The notes beneath the pieces are model-generated. The model did no database searches and was not told where the DNA came from. It saw only the letters and a list, made by a program, of their open reading frames with translations. Shown here one piece after another: positions 8,262-15,522 of a DNA stretch of 15,556 nt (position 1 is the stretch's first letter; each line of letters begins with the position of its first letter). Made by a program: the position numbers and the translations under genes. Location of the stretch: the NCBI GenBank assembly GCA_964601765.1, contig CAZROR010000038.1:1-15556 (forward strand), in the 5' to 3' direction. The DNA comes from SZUA-181 sp964601765. GTDB lineage: Bacteria; Pseudomonadota; Zetaproteobacteria; Mariprofundales; Mariprofundaceae.

Positions 8262-8302
8262 CAAAAGCGGTTATTTCCCCGGAAGCCACACCTTCCCTGA
8301 GC

Positions 8303-8440
8303 TCAGCCGGGCAGACTACCCCCTTCCGGGGCATTCTCCTGTTCCAGCTGGGTAGTCCATTCCGGATGCGTAGGCAGCTTGCCCACGCAGCCCTGCAACA
8401 AAAGCACAACACATACCAACCCAAGTGATAACCAACGCAT
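8303..8440 (-). CDS. Small lipoprotein, 45 residues
   Basis: This short gene encodes MRWLSLGLVCVVLLLQGC as a signal peptide of class II. The lipobox LLQGC puts the lipidated cysteine at residue 18, leaving a mature peptide of about 28 residues, mostly polar and acidic (for example THPEWTTQLEQENAPEGG). A textbook Shine-Dalgarno GGAGGG (8448-8453) lies seven bases before the ATG, and a plausible promoter lies further upstream. The mature protein would be anchored in the inner or outer membrane; residue 2 after the cysteine is Gly rather than Asp, which favours the outer membrane by the usual sorting rule. I do not recognise the family. It follows hemE and the candidate small ORF on the same strand and converges with prlC. 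Confidence 0.72.
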   Translation of the reverse strand: MRWLSLGLVCVVLLLQGCVGKLPTHPEWTTQLEQENAPEGGSLPG

Positions 8441-8478
8441 CCGGTATCCCTCCATGCATCATGAGCAACAGTAGACGC

Positions 8479-8507
8479 AGCGTATCAGGCGATCAGCACA
8501 GCGACAA
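8479..8507 (-). promoter_or_regulatory. Putative promoter of the small lipoprotein gene
   Basis: On the minus strand TTGTCG (8502-8507) and TACGCT (8479-8484) are 17 bases apart. A start near 8472 would give a leader of about 32 bases containing the GGAGGG site. Moderate consensus match only. Confidence 0.35.
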
Positions 8508-8535
8508 TCTTCCTGCTCCGGCTGGCTCCCCTGTA

Positions 8536-8688
8536 TCAATCACGGTTACCTCTACCGCCAACGTGGGGGACGTCAATAGCGAACACTGTCTCGCCTGTTT
8601 CGAACGCCAGCTTCAGATAGGAAAGACAGCCGCCACACTCAACACCCACGCCCGCCTTACGCGCCGCCTCAAGACGGCCCGGCTCCAC
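8536..8688 (-). CDS. Candidate small ORF with a CGGC motif after hemE
   Basis: Reading from GTG 8688 gives 50 residues, including ARKAGVGVECGGCLSYLKL and FETGETVFAIDVPHVGG, with protein-like composition and GC-rich third positions. The CGGC motif could bind metal or form a disulfide, which is inference. No good ribosome site precedes this GTG. The same frame extends upstream through a TGA (8725-8727) to an ATG at 8748 that overlaps the hemE stop as ATGA, so the intact ancestor may have been translationally coupled to hemE and then lost to a nonsense change or frameshift. Alternatively TGA is read through, or the ORF is spurious. No family is recognised. Confidence 0.35.
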   Translation of the reverse strand: MEPGRLEAARKAGVGVECGGCLSYLKLAFETGETVFAIDVPHVGGRGNRD

Positions 8689-8713
8689 AAGGCTTGCAAG
8701 GCTTCGGCCAGGC

Positions 8714-8741
8714 AAGGCACAGGCTCACGGGCCTGTCCCTT
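8714..8741 (-). other. Stem-loop just after the hemE stop
   Basis: On the minus strand AAGG-G-ACAGGC pairs with GCCTGT-G-CCTT around the loop CCGTGA, with one G/G mismatch. It starts four bases after the hemE stop. There is no T-run, so it is not a standard intrinsic terminator, and it may protect the hemE mRNA 3' end or slow entry into the following ORF. The in-frame TGA of that ORF lies in the loop. Confidence 0.45.
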
Positions 8742-8744
8742 CAC

Positions 8745-9818
8745 TCATGCCAGGCTCTGATGATAGGCAATGGATTCCTCGTGCACGGCACGGATGAACT
8801 CGATTGCATGCGCGGGCGGCACGTCCGGCGTAATGCCGTGGCCAAGATTGAACACATGGCCGTTATGGTGGCCAAAGCGCGCCAGAATATCCCTGACCTC
8901 GGCACGGATGCGTGTGGGCGAAGCGTACAGTATGCACGGATCCATATTGCCCTGCAGGGCCACCCTGTCTCCCACCCGTTCCCGCGCCACATCGATGTCA
9001 ATCGTCCAGTCCAGGCCAACGACATCACAGCCACTATCGGCCATGGCCTCCAGCCAGCCCATGCCTCCCTTCGTGTACAGGATTACCGGTACGCGCCGTC
9101 CTTCGTTCTCCCGCCTCAGCTGTGCCACGATACGCCGCATGTAGGCCAGTGAAAACGCCAGATAATCCCTCGTGGTGAGAATACCCCCCCATGTATCAAA
9201 AATCTGTACGGCCTGCGCGCCATTGGCGATCTGGGCATTCAGGTAGGCAGCCACGGCATCGGCAAGCTTTTCAAGCAACAGGTGCAGCGTGGACGGATCA
9301 TCAAAGGCCATCGCCTTGACTTTTGAGAAATTTTTTGACCCGCCGCCTTCAACCATATAGGTGGCCAGCGTCCACGGACTACCGGAAAAGCCGATCAGCG
9401 GCACACGGCCGGCGAGGCCCTTGCGGATCGTGCGTACAGCCGCCATGACGTAATCGAGCTCCACCTCGGGATCAGGGACAGGCAATCTCTCCACATCGGT
9501 ACGGCTTGCCACGGGATGCGGGAAACGGGGGCCTTCACCCGCACCAAATGTCAATTCCATGCCCATGGCCTCCGGCACAACAAGGATGTCCGAAAACAGA
9601 ATCGCCGCATCGACACCCAGAATATCAACAGGCTGCAATGTCACCTCGCAGGCCAGTTCGGGCGTTTTGCACAGATCAAGAAAGCCGCCGGCCCGTTCGC
9701 GGGTGGCCCGATATTCGGGCAGATAGCGTCCGGCCTGCCGCATCATCCACACCGGCGTGCGCTCCACGGGCTGGCGCAGGCAGGCGCGCAGAAACAGGTC
9801 ATTCTTCAGCTTTGTCAT
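8745..9818 (-). CDS. hemE: Uroporphyrinogen decarboxylase
   Basis: The enzyme removes four carboxyl groups from uroporphyrinogen III to give coproporphyrinogen III in the heme pathway; it needs no cofactor. The family signature MRQAGRYLPEYR is at residues 26-37 and the catalytic Asp77 is in AAILFSDILVVPEAMGM. IGFSGSPWTLATYMVEGGGS, FDTWGG and NLGHGITPDVPP are also typical. The length of 357 residues is usual. ATG 9818 is chosen: the homologous N-terminus begins there, and an AGGGG-type ribosome site lies about 10 bases upstream. Upstream in-frame codons to 9860 do not look like the family. It lies 101 bases after thiG on the same strand; no convincing separate promoter was seen, so co-transcription is possible. 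Confidence 0.97.
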   Translation of the reverse strand: MTKLKNDLFLRACLRQPVERTPVWMMRQAGRYLPEYRATRERAGGFLDLCKTPELACEVTLQPVDILGVDAAILFSDILVVPEAMGMELTFGAGEGPRFPHPVASRTDVERLPVPDPEVELDYVMAAVRTIRKGLAGRVPLIGFSGSPWTLATYMVEGGGSKNFSKVKAMAFDDPSTLHLLLEKLADAVAAYLNAQIANGAQAVQIFDTWGGILTTRDYLAFSLAYMRRIVAQLRRENEGRRVPVILYTKGGMGWLEAMADSGCDVVGLDWTIDIDVARERVGDRVALQGNMDPCILYASPTRIRAEVRDILARFGHHNGHVFNLGHGITPDVPPAHAIEFIRAVHEESIAYHQSLA

Positions 9819-9919
9819 CAACTGGCCCCTTTCCCCTTCAACCACAGATGCACAAAGCACGGGGAAAACAGCCGGAGCTTATGTGTCCTGGTGTCCTTTA
9901 TCGTGAATCTGATATCCAT

Positions 9920-10699
9920 TTATACCCAGAAATAGCCGTCGGTCGGGCTGGAGGCCGACGCAAACGAGCGCTTCGGCATACGGCCAGCAAGCCAGGCGGC
10001 GCGTCCTGCCCTGACGGCATCGCGCATCGCGCGCGCCATCATGCACTCATCCTTTGCCTCGGCAATCGCCGTATTGATCAGCACGGCATCCACACCCAGC
10101 TCCATGGCACGGGCTGCATCGCTGGCTGTGCCGATACCGGCGTCCACAACGATCGGCACACCGGCACGTTGCTTGATGACGTGAATATTGAAGGGGTTGG
10201 CCAGCCCCCGGCCGGAGCCGATCGGATTGCCGAGCGGCATCACGGCGACGCAACCGGCCTCCTCAAGCTGCCTGGCCACAATCGGATCATCATTCGTATA
10301 GGCCATGACCTCGAAGTCATCCGCGACCAGTTCCTCGGCTGCACGCAGGGTTTCGACCACATTCGGGTACAGCGTCTCGGTATCACCAAGCACCTCGAGC
10401 TTGACCAGGTTCCAGCCGCCTGCTTCGCGTGCCAGCCTCAACGTGCGCACCGCATCTGCGGCATTAAAACAGCCGGCCGTATTCGGCAGGATGGTGTATT
10501 TCTTCGGATCGATATAATCGAGCAGGTTTTCCTTGCCGGCATCGGTGATGTTCACGCGCCGCACGGCAACAGTGATCATCTCGGCTTCCGCCGCCTCCGT
10601 CGCCCGGCGCGTTGTCTCAAAATCCCTGTACTTGCCCGAGCCGACAATCAGCCGGGAGCGAAACTCATGACTGCCAACCTTCAGAATATCCTCATCCAT
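9920..10699 (-). CDS. thiG: Thiazole synthase ThiG
   Basis: ThiG builds the thiazole ring of thiamine from deoxyxylulose phosphate, dehydroglycine/iminoglycine and sulfur carried by ThiS thiocarboxylate. The fold is a TIM barrel. The Schiff-base lysine is Lys100 in NLVKLEVLGD, and family motifs RLIVGSGKYRDF, TILPNTAGC, VMPLGNPIGSGRG, VVDAGIGTASDA and LAGRMPKRSFASASSP are all present. The length of 259 residues is normal. The ribosome site AGGGG lies about eight bases before ATG 10699. thiS is 53 bases upstream on the same strand, so the two are co-expressed with their product partner. No TPP riboswitch was seen ahead of thiS. Confidence 0.98.
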   Translation of the reverse strand: MDEDILKVGSHEFRSRLIVGSGKYRDFETTRRATEAAEAEMITVAVRRVNITDAGKENLLDYIDPKKYTILPNTAGCFNAADAVRTLRLAREAGGWNLVKLEVLGDTETLYPNVVETLRAAEELVADDFEVMAYTNDDPIVARQLEEAGCVAVMPLGNPIGSGRGLANPFNIHVIKQRAGVPIVVDAGIGTASDAARAMELGVDAVLINTAIAEAKDECMMARAMRDAVRAGRAAWLAGRMPKRSFASASSPTDGYFWV

Positions 10700-10752
10700 C
10701 TACTTCACCCCTGTCTGTTCATACGTGTGGCATCGGCCGAACAGCCATATCG

Positions 10753-10950
10753 TCAGCCACCGCCAATCATATGGACAATTTCAATGCGGTCCCCGTCTTC
10801 CAGGGGCGTATCGGCGTAGCAGCTTCTCGGCACAACCTCCAGATTGCGCTCAACGGCAATGATGCGCTTTTCCAGGCCAAGCTCACCAACCAGCTCCGCA
10901 AGCGTCACCGCTGTCACCACCCTGGGCTCGCCGTTGAGTTGAATGCTCAC
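10753..10950 (-). CDS. thiS: Sulfur carrier protein ThiS
   Basis: ThiS is a small ubiquitin-fold protein whose C-terminal Gly-Gly is adenylated and converted to a thiocarboxylate, the sulfur donor to ThiG. The protein ends IVHMIGGG and begins SIQLNGEP, as in Pseudomonas-type ThiS. GTG 10950 is chosen because MSIQLNGEP aligns with homologues and GGTGA lies about ten bases upstream. A TTG at 10956 would add two residues with only four bases of spacing. The length is 65 residues. The gene heads the thiS-thiG unit and is divergent from the TPR gene. The enzyme that adenylates ThiS (ThiF) is not in the window. Confidence 0.93.
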   Translation of the reverse strand: MSIQLNGEPRVVTAVTLAELVGELGLEKRIIAVERNLEVVPRSCYADTPLEDGDRIEIVHMIGGG

Positions 10951-11042
10951 ACTCAAAATTTCACCTTTTGGCCGATAAACAGGAAAAATTGACCGATTTT
11001 GCCCAATATTTTCTCGTTTTCGTTATTTTTCGCACGATTTGT

Positions 11043-11071
11043 TTGACCGCGGTTTTCCCGCCGCGTAGCGT
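11043..11071 (+). promoter_or_regulatory. Putative promoter of the TPR-aroQ-accBC operon with internal palindrome
   Basis: TTGACC (11043-11048) and TAGCGT (11066-11071) have 17-base spacing. An inverted repeat, CGCGG (11048-11052) and CCGCG (11061-11065), fills the spacer and could be an operator, which is inference. Predicted start is near 11078. The rest of 10957-11042 is AT-rich and presumably holds the divergent thiS promoter, which I could not place. Confidence 0.42.
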
Positions 11072-11078
11072 TCCGGGC

Positions 11079-11501
11079 ATGCTAGCAGCTTCCCGGCCTA
11101 TGCCCAAACCCGCCAACTGGCAGGGTGTTGCGGAGGGGCTCGCCGAGGCCCAGCGTCAATTGCGCAGCGGTGAATATGGCAAGGCGCAAAATATTCTGCA
11201 AGATGTGCTCGAATTCGCGCCTGTCGAGGCCAGGGCCTGGCACCTGCTGGGGCGGGCGCTGCAGGCTGATGGAAAGCATGATGAGGCGCTGAATTGTTTC
11301 AGCACCGCTGCATCCCTGTACGGATGCCACGTGCCCGGACAGATTGAGCGGCCGGCCTCGGTGCGGCTGGCCAAGATGCTCTGGGATCAGGGAGACCGGC
11401 TCGGCGCCTGCACGATGCTTGATGCGTTGTTGCAGAAAAGCCCTGATGACCCGCAACTGAATGAATTGCAGGCTGCATGGCAGGAGGCACTTCAGGCATG
11501 A
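11079..11501 (+). CDS. Tetratricopeptide repeat protein
   Basis: The soluble protein of about 140 residues is made of TPR-like helical pairs. The best is residues 51-84 (ARAWHLLGRALQADGKHDEA, then LNCFSTAASLYG), flanked by a pair around residues 20-50 and one around 96-138 (LAKMLWDQGDRLGACTMLDA). TPRs mediate protein contacts, and the partner is unknown. The start is uncertain: ATG 11079 (predicted to sit at the transcription start) or ATG 11100 (MPKPANWQG). Neither has a clear ribosome site. Longer in-frame sequence upstream is AT-rich and unlike coding DNA. It ends in ATGA shared with aroQ, so the two are coupled. No signal peptide or membrane segment. Confidence 0.78.
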   Translation: MLAASRPMPKPANWQGVAEGLAEAQRQLRSGEYGKAQNILQDVLEFAPVEARAWHLLGRALQADGKHDEALNCFSTAASLYGCHVPGQIERPASVRLAKMLWDQGDRLGACTMLDALLQKSPDDPQLNELQAAWQEALQA

Positions 11502-11962
11502 AACCACTGCGCATCCTCGTCATGCACGGCCCCAACCTGAACCTGCTGGGCACGCGTGAACCGGAGCACTATGGCTCGCAGGACCTCGCCTCCATCAACC
11601 GCGACCTGATCGGGCTCGGCGACGAGCTCGGGGCCGAGGTCATCAGCTTTCAAAGCAATCACGAGGGAGAGCTTGTGGAGCGTGTGCATCAGGCCGCCAG
11701 CGAGGGGGTGGACGGTATCATCATCAACCCGGCTGCCTATACGCACACGAGCGTGGCGCTCAGGGATGCACTGCTCGGCTGCCGCATTCCTTTCGTCGAG
11801 GTACATCTGTCAAACACACAGCGTCGCGAGGAATTCCGACACAAATCACTGCTGGCTGATATTGCTGCCGGCGTCATCTATGGCTTCGGTGCTGCTTCCT
11901 ACCAGCTTGCCTTGCACGGCCTGGCCGAACACCTGCGCCATTTGACATCAACAGGAGAATAA
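11498..11962 (+). CDS. aroQ: Type II 3-dehydroquinate dehydratase
   Basis: The enzyme removes water from 3-dehydroquinate to make 3-dehydroshikimate, step three of the shikimate pathway. It forms a dodecamer in the type II class. Visible residues are the signature MHGPNLNLLGTRE (9-21), catalytic Arg20 and Tyr25 (EHYG), Asn77 in IINPAAYTH, and His103 and Arg114 in EVHLSNTQRREEFRH. The length of 154 is normal. ATG 11498 overlaps the upstream stop (ATGA) and has AGGAGG about ten bases upstream inside the TPR gene. Placement directly before accB-accC is common in gammaproteobacteria. Confidence 0.98.
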   Translation: MKPLRILVMHGPNLNLLGTREPEHYGSQDLASINRDLIGLGDELGAEVISFQSNHEGELVERVHQAASEGVDGIIINPAAYTHTSVALRDALLGCRIPFVEVHLSNTQRREEFRHKSLLADIAAGVIYGFGAASYQLALHGLAEHLRHLTSTGE

Positions 11963-11963
11963 C

Positions 11964-12404
11964 GTGGATATTTCCCAGATTCGTAAACTGATCCGGCTTA
12001 TTCAGAGCACGGATGTCATGGAGATCGAGGTGACTGAGGGCGACCAGACCGTGCGTATTTCACGCCAGGGCACCGCTCCCGCCACAACCACCGTAGCTGT
12101 TGCCGCGCCGACAGCACCAGCTGCAGAGGCCGCACCAGCCCAGGCTTCGCCTGCTGTTGCAGAAGAGCATATGGTCAAATCACCGATGGTCGGTACATTT
12201 TACCGGGCCCCGGCGCCGGATGCCGACCCCTTTGTCAATGAGGGAGACCGTATCAAAAAAGGGGACACCCTGTGCATTATCGAGGCCATGAAGCTGATGA
12301 ATGAAATTGAGGCTGAATATGATGGGATTGTTGAGAAGATCCTCATCGAAAATGCCAGCCCCGTGGAATATGGCCAGGCCATGTTCATTATCACGCCGTT
12401 GTAA
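11964..12404 (+). CDS. accB: Biotin carboxyl carrier protein of acetyl-CoA carboxylase
   Basis: BCCP carries biotin between the biotin carboxylase (AccC) and the carboxyltransferase in malonyl-CoA synthesis, the first step of fatty acid synthesis. The C-terminal biotinyl domain includes KSPMVGTFYR and the EAMKLM motif with Lys110 as the biotinylation site. An Ala/Pro/Thr-rich linker (about residues 37-66) separates it from a short N-terminal domain (DISQIRKLIRLI). The length of 146 is normal. The start is GTG, one base after the aroQ stop, with AGGAG about nine bases before it at the end of aroQ. accC follows after 14 bases. Confidence 0.98.
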   Translation: MDISQIRKLIRLIQSTDVMEIEVTEGDQTVRISRQGTAPATTTVAVAAPTAPAAEAAPAQASPAVAEEHMVKSPMVGTFYRAPAPDADPFVNEGDRIKKGDTLCIIEAMKLMNEIEAEYDGIVEKILIENASPVEYGQAMFIITPL

Positions 12405-12418
12405 GTCCCAGGATCATC

Positions 12419-13768
12419 ATGTTTCACAAGATTCTTATCGCCAACCGTGGCGAAATCGCAGTCCGTATCATCCGTGCCTGCAAGGAGCTGGGCATCCAGT
12501 CCGTAGCCGTCTATTCGGAGGCTGATCGTGATGCCATGCATACCCGCCTGGCCGATGAGGCCGTGTGTATCGGGCCCGCTCCCAGCGCCCAGTCCTATAT
12601 GAACATCCCGGCTGTTATGTCCGCCTGCGAGGTGACAGATGCCGAGGCAGTCCATCCGGGCTACGGCTTCCTCGCCGAAAATGCCGACTTTGCGGACATC
12701 TGCCTGGAGTCCGGGCTGGTGTGGATTGGCCCCACACCCGAGTCCATGCGTATCATGGGCGACAAGGTGGCGGCAAAAAAGAAGATGCTGGAAGCAGGCG
12801 TGCCCTGTGTCCCCGGCTCCGATGGTGCCGTTTCGGACATTGAGACAGCCAAGGAGATCGCAAAAGAGGCCGGCTTTCCGGTGATCGTCAAGGCTGCGGC
12901 AGGTGGCGGTGGCCGCGGCATGAAAATCGTGCGTAGCGAACCCGGGCTGGCCGGTGCATTCATGATGGCGCAGAGCGAAGCAGCCACAGCCTTTGGCGAT
13001 GATACAGTCTATATTGAAAAGTTTCTTGAAGAGCCACGGCATATTGAAGTGCAGGTGCTTGGTGATAAACACGGCCATGTTGTTCATCTGTTCGAGCGTG
13101 AATGCTCCATGCAACGCAACAATCAAAAGGTGCTGGAGGAAGCCCCGAGCCCCTGTGTCGATGATGAAACCCGGGCCGCCATCTGTGCCGCCGGCGTGGC
13201 AGCCGCCAAGTCTGTCGACTATGTGGGAGCCGGCACGGTTGAGTTCCTGATGAACCCGGACAAGAGCTTTTACTTCATCGAAATGAATACACGCATCCAG
13301 GTCGAACACCCGGTCAGTGAATTCGTCACGGGTATCGACCTGATCGAATGGCAGCTACGCACAGCGGCCGGAGAAAAGTTACCCTTCACGCAGGATGACA
13401 TCACCCTGAACGGGCACGCCATCGAGTGCCGTATCAATGCCGAGCACCCGTTCAAGTTCACGCCATCACCGGGCCGCGTAGAGCTGTATCATGCTCCGGG
13501 CGGCCGCAATGTGCGTGTCGACTCAGCCGTTTACTCCGGCTACATGATACCGCCGCACTATGATTCGATGATCGGCAAGATCATCACGCACGGAGAAACC
13601 CGTGCCAAGGCCATCCGTACGATGCAGCGTGCCATCGATGAGCTGGTGATTACCGGTGTGCAAACGAATACGGAGCTGCACCAGCGACTGCTGGCCAACC
13701 CGGGCTTTCAGTCCGCCGACTTCAATATCCATTTCCTCGAGGACTGGCTCAAACAGATGCACCTGTAG
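12419..13768 (+). CDS. accC: Biotin carboxylase, acetyl-CoA carboxylase subunit
   Basis: AccC uses ATP and bicarbonate to carboxylate biotin on AccB. The ATP-grasp protein has 449 residues, as expected. Motifs: N-terminal KILIANRGEIAVRIIRAC, HPGYGFLAEN, the glycine-rich ATP loop AAAGGGGRGMKIV (162-168 for GGGGRGM), ECSMQRNNQKVLEEAPSP, and FIEMNTRIQVEHPVSE, in which the Glu/Asn/Arg/Glu are active-site residues. It is followed directly by convergent leuA, so the operon ends here. In other gammaproteobacteria prmA often follows accC, but that is absent here. Confidence 0.98.
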   Translation: MFHKILIANRGEIAVRIIRACKELGIQSVAVYSEADRDAMHTRLADEAVCIGPAPSAQSYMNIPAVMSACEVTDAEAVHPGYGFLAENADFADICLESGLVWIGPTPESMRIMGDKVAAKKKMLEAGVPCVPGSDGAVSDIETAKEIAKEAGFPVIVKAAAGGGGRGMKIVRSEPGLAGAFMMAQSEAATAFGDDTVYIEKFLEEPRHIEVQVLGDKHGHVVHLFERECSMQRNNQKVLEEAPSPCVDDETRAAICAAGVAAAKSVDYVGAGTVEFLMNPDKSFYFIEMNTRIQVEHPVSEFVTGIDLIEWQLRTAAGEKLPFTQDDITLNGHAIECRINAEHPFKFTPSPGRVELYHAPGGRNVRVDSAVYSGYMIPPHYDSMIGKIITHGETRAKAIRTMQRAIDELVITGVQTNTELHQRLLANPGFQSADFNIHFLEDWLKQMHL

Positions 13769-13826
13769 GTACGTTCCGACTCCGTTTGCCCGGCACCATC
13801 TGCCTGCGGCTTCATAAAATCCCGGG

Positions 13827-15371
13827 TTAAACCCCTGAATACTGGGCATGCACCTCACGGGCATGCATGTTCGGCAGCTTGTTCAGGGCCGCAATCAACG
13901 CCTTGGCGCTGGCAACAACAATATCTGTATCCGCCCCCTGCCCATTCACGATACGCGCCCCATCCTGGAGGCGTACGGTCACCTCGCCCTGCGCATCTGT
14001 GCCGGAGGTAATCGCGTTCACCGAATACAGGAGCAGCTTGCCGTTGGGCTCTACCAGCGAGTTGATAGCCTTGAAGGCGGCATCAACCGGTCCATCACCC
14101 TGGGCCGTTGCCCTGTGTACCCGGCCACCAATCTCCAGCTCCACGGCGGCAACCGGAGCATCCTTCGTTCCCGAGGCGGCATGCAGGGAAACCAGCTTGA
14201 CATTCTCACTTTCCACAGCCTCTTCATCGGACAGGATAGCCAGCAGGTCCTCATCAAAAATCTCCTTTTTCTTGTCTGCCAGCTCCTTGAATCGCTCAAA
14301 GGCGACGTTAAGTCTGTCCCCATCCAGTTCCACACCGAGTTCCTCATAACGCGCCTTCAGCGCTGCCCGCCCCGAATGCTTGCCCAGCACCATGCGGTTC
14401 GTCGTCCAGCCGACAGATGCCGGTGTCATAATTTCATAGGTCTTCTGGTGCTTCAGTACGCCATCCTGATGGATGCCTGCCTCGTGGGCGAAGGCATTGG
14501 CTCCGACAATGGCCTTGTTGGGCTGCACCACCATGCCGGTAATCTGGCTGACCAGCTTCGATGCCGGCACGATCCTGGTCGTGTCGATACCCAGCTCGAT
14601 GGCATACCGATCCGTACGTGTTTTCAGGATCATGACGATCTCTTCCAGTGAAGCATTGCCGGCTCGCTCACCCAGGCCATTAATCGTACACTCAACCTGA
14701 CGGGCGCCATTCTCGACGGCAGCCAGTGAATTCGCCACGGCCAGCCCGAGGTCATTATGGCAGTGCACCGAGAATATGGCCTGATCGGCATTTGGAACAC
14801 GCTCGCGCAGTATCCGTATGCGTTCTCCAAATTCATGCGGCGTCATATAGCCGACCGTATCCGGGATGTTGATGACACGGGCACCGGCGGCAATGGTCGC
14901 CTCCACAATACGACACAGAAAATCCATCTCTGTCCGCCCCGCATCCTCAGCCGAGAATTCCACTTCCGGTACGAGATTGCGCGCCTGCCGCACAGCCTGA
15001 ACTGCCCGCTCCAGCACCTCATCCGGTTGCATGCGCAGTTTGGCCTGCATGTGGATCGGGCTGGTCGCAATAAAGGTGTGGATTCGTGCCCTGTCACCGG
15101 CCGGAGCGACTGCCTCGCCGGCCCGTGCAATATCCAGCTCGTGGGCGCGTGCCAGCCCGGCAATGACCGGACCGCTCACCTCTCCCGCGATTCGATGTAC
15201 AGCCTCGAAATCACCGGGGGAAGCAATCGGGAAGCCTGCTTCTATGACGTCCACACCGAGTGCGGCCAGGGCGTGCGCAACCCGCAGCTTTTCCTCGATA
15301 TTCATCGAGCAGCCCGGGGATTGCTCGCCATCTCTCAGCGTTGTGTCAAATATGTACAAACGGTCCACCAT
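13827..15371 (-). CDS. leuA: 2-isopropylmalate synthase
   Basis: LeuA condenses acetyl-CoA with 2-oxoisovalerate, the first committed step of leucine synthesis, and is inhibited by leucine. The catalytic TIM barrel begins FDTTLRDGEQSPG (Arg13, Asp14), with metal-binding SVHCHNDLG (His203, His205), INGLGERAGN and EAGIHQDGVLKH. The C-terminal third (about 385-514) is the leucine-sensing LeuA dimer domain. The total of 514 residues is the usual bacterial short form. ATG 15371 is chosen because GGAG lies eight bases upstream. The longer in-frame sequence to 15434 runs through the terminator and is not coding. It converges on accC with 58 bases between the stops and no clear terminator there. Confidence 0.98.
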   Translation of the reverse strand: MVDRLYIFDTTLRDGEQSPGCSMNIEEKLRVAHALAALGVDVIEAGFPIASPGDFEAVHRIAGEVSGPVIAGLARAHELDIARAGEAVAPAGDRARIHTFIATSPIHMQAKLRMQPDEVLERAVQAVRQARNLVPEVEFSAEDAGRTEMDFLCRIVEATIAAGARVINIPDTVGYMTPHEFGERIRILRERVPNADQAIFSVHCHNDLGLAVANSLAAVENGARQVECTINGLGERAGNASLEEIVMILKTRTDRYAIELGIDTTRIVPASKLVSQITGMVVQPNKAIVGANAFAHEAGIHQDGVLKHQKTYEIMTPASVGWTTNRMVLGKHSGRAALKARYEELGVELDGDRLNVAFERFKELADKKKEIFDEDLLAILSDEEAVESENVKLVSLHAASGTKDAPVAAVELEIGGRVHRATAQGDGPVDAAFKAINSLVEPNGKLLLYSVNAITSGTDAQGEVTVRLQDGARIVNGQGADTDIVVASAKALIAALNKLPNMHAREVHAQYSGV

Positions 15372-15385
15372 TTTCTCATCTCCCA

Positions 15386-15426
15386 TAAACACAAAAGCCG
15401 CAGGGAATGCCCGCGGCCTTTTGTGT
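15386..15426 (-). terminator. Terminator hairpin in front of leuA (attenuator)
   Basis: On the minus strand the arms GGCCGCGGG (15410-15418) and CCCTGCGGC (15397-15405) form a GC-rich stem around the loop CATT with one T bulge, followed by TTTTGTGTTT. Outer pairing of ACACAAAAG with CTTTTGTGT extends the stem. It ends about 15 bases before the leuA start, so it can only terminate transcription that would otherwise enter leuA. Confidence 0.72.
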
Positions 15427-15447
15427 TCGATCAACCCAAATGGTCAG

Positions 15448-15516
15448 TCAGCACACATGCCGCAGCCAGCCTCTGAATAGAAGCTCGCTAAACAGGGTGA
15501 GATCCAACTGCGCCAT
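15448..15516 (-). CDS. leuL: Candidate leucine leader peptide for leuA
   Basis: The 22-codon ORF begins MAQLDLTLFSELLFRG and ends RHVC before TGA. Leucines are at residues 4, 6, 8, 12, 13 and 18, and residues 12-13 use CTT then CTA; CTA is a Leu codon also favoured in the E. coli leu leader. The predicted transcription start falls on the ATG, so translation would be leaderless; no Shine-Dalgarno exists. The frame is open to the window edge, so it could instead be the end of a longer gene. The promoter overlapping that extension argues against this. The symbol is by analogy. Confidence 0.5.
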   Translation of the reverse strand: MAQLDLTLFSELLFRGWLRHVC

Positions 15517-15522
15517 GAGGGC

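Noticed and set aside
8257..8296. Inverted repeats AATAAC/GTTATT and GGAAG/CTTCC after the prlC stop
   Set aside because: These might be a bidirectional terminator for prlC and the lipoprotein, but the first stem is all weak pairs, and neither has a proper T-run.
8425..8760. Plus-strand ORF of 111 codons between prlC and hemE
   Set aside because: It is antisense to the small lipoprotein upstream region and the CGGC ORF, lacks a ribosome site and shows no recognisable features.
9819..9919. Promoter of hemE in the thiG-hemE gap
   Set aside because: TTCACG with ACATAA at 17 bases and a GGACAC direct repeat were seen, but the match is poor and co-transcription with thiG is equally likely.
9506..10819. 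Long plus-strand ORF (437 codons) antisense to hemE and thiG
   Set aside because: It is a shadow of two unambiguous genes and its translation is Arg/Pro/His-rich with no family features.
10951..11078. TPP riboswitch ahead of thiS-thiG
   Set aside because: The conserved CTGAGA core and the pairing arms were not found on the minus strand, and the region is too short and AT-rich.
12200..13309. Long minus-strand ORF (369 codons) antisense to accB and accC
   Set aside because: It is antisense to conserved enzyme genes in high-GC DNA; composition follows the sense codons and no start site is seen.
13769..13830. Possible terminator between convergent accC and leuA
   Set aside because: Only a three- to four-pair GGG/CCC stem over the leuA stop, followed by GGGATTTT; too weak to call.
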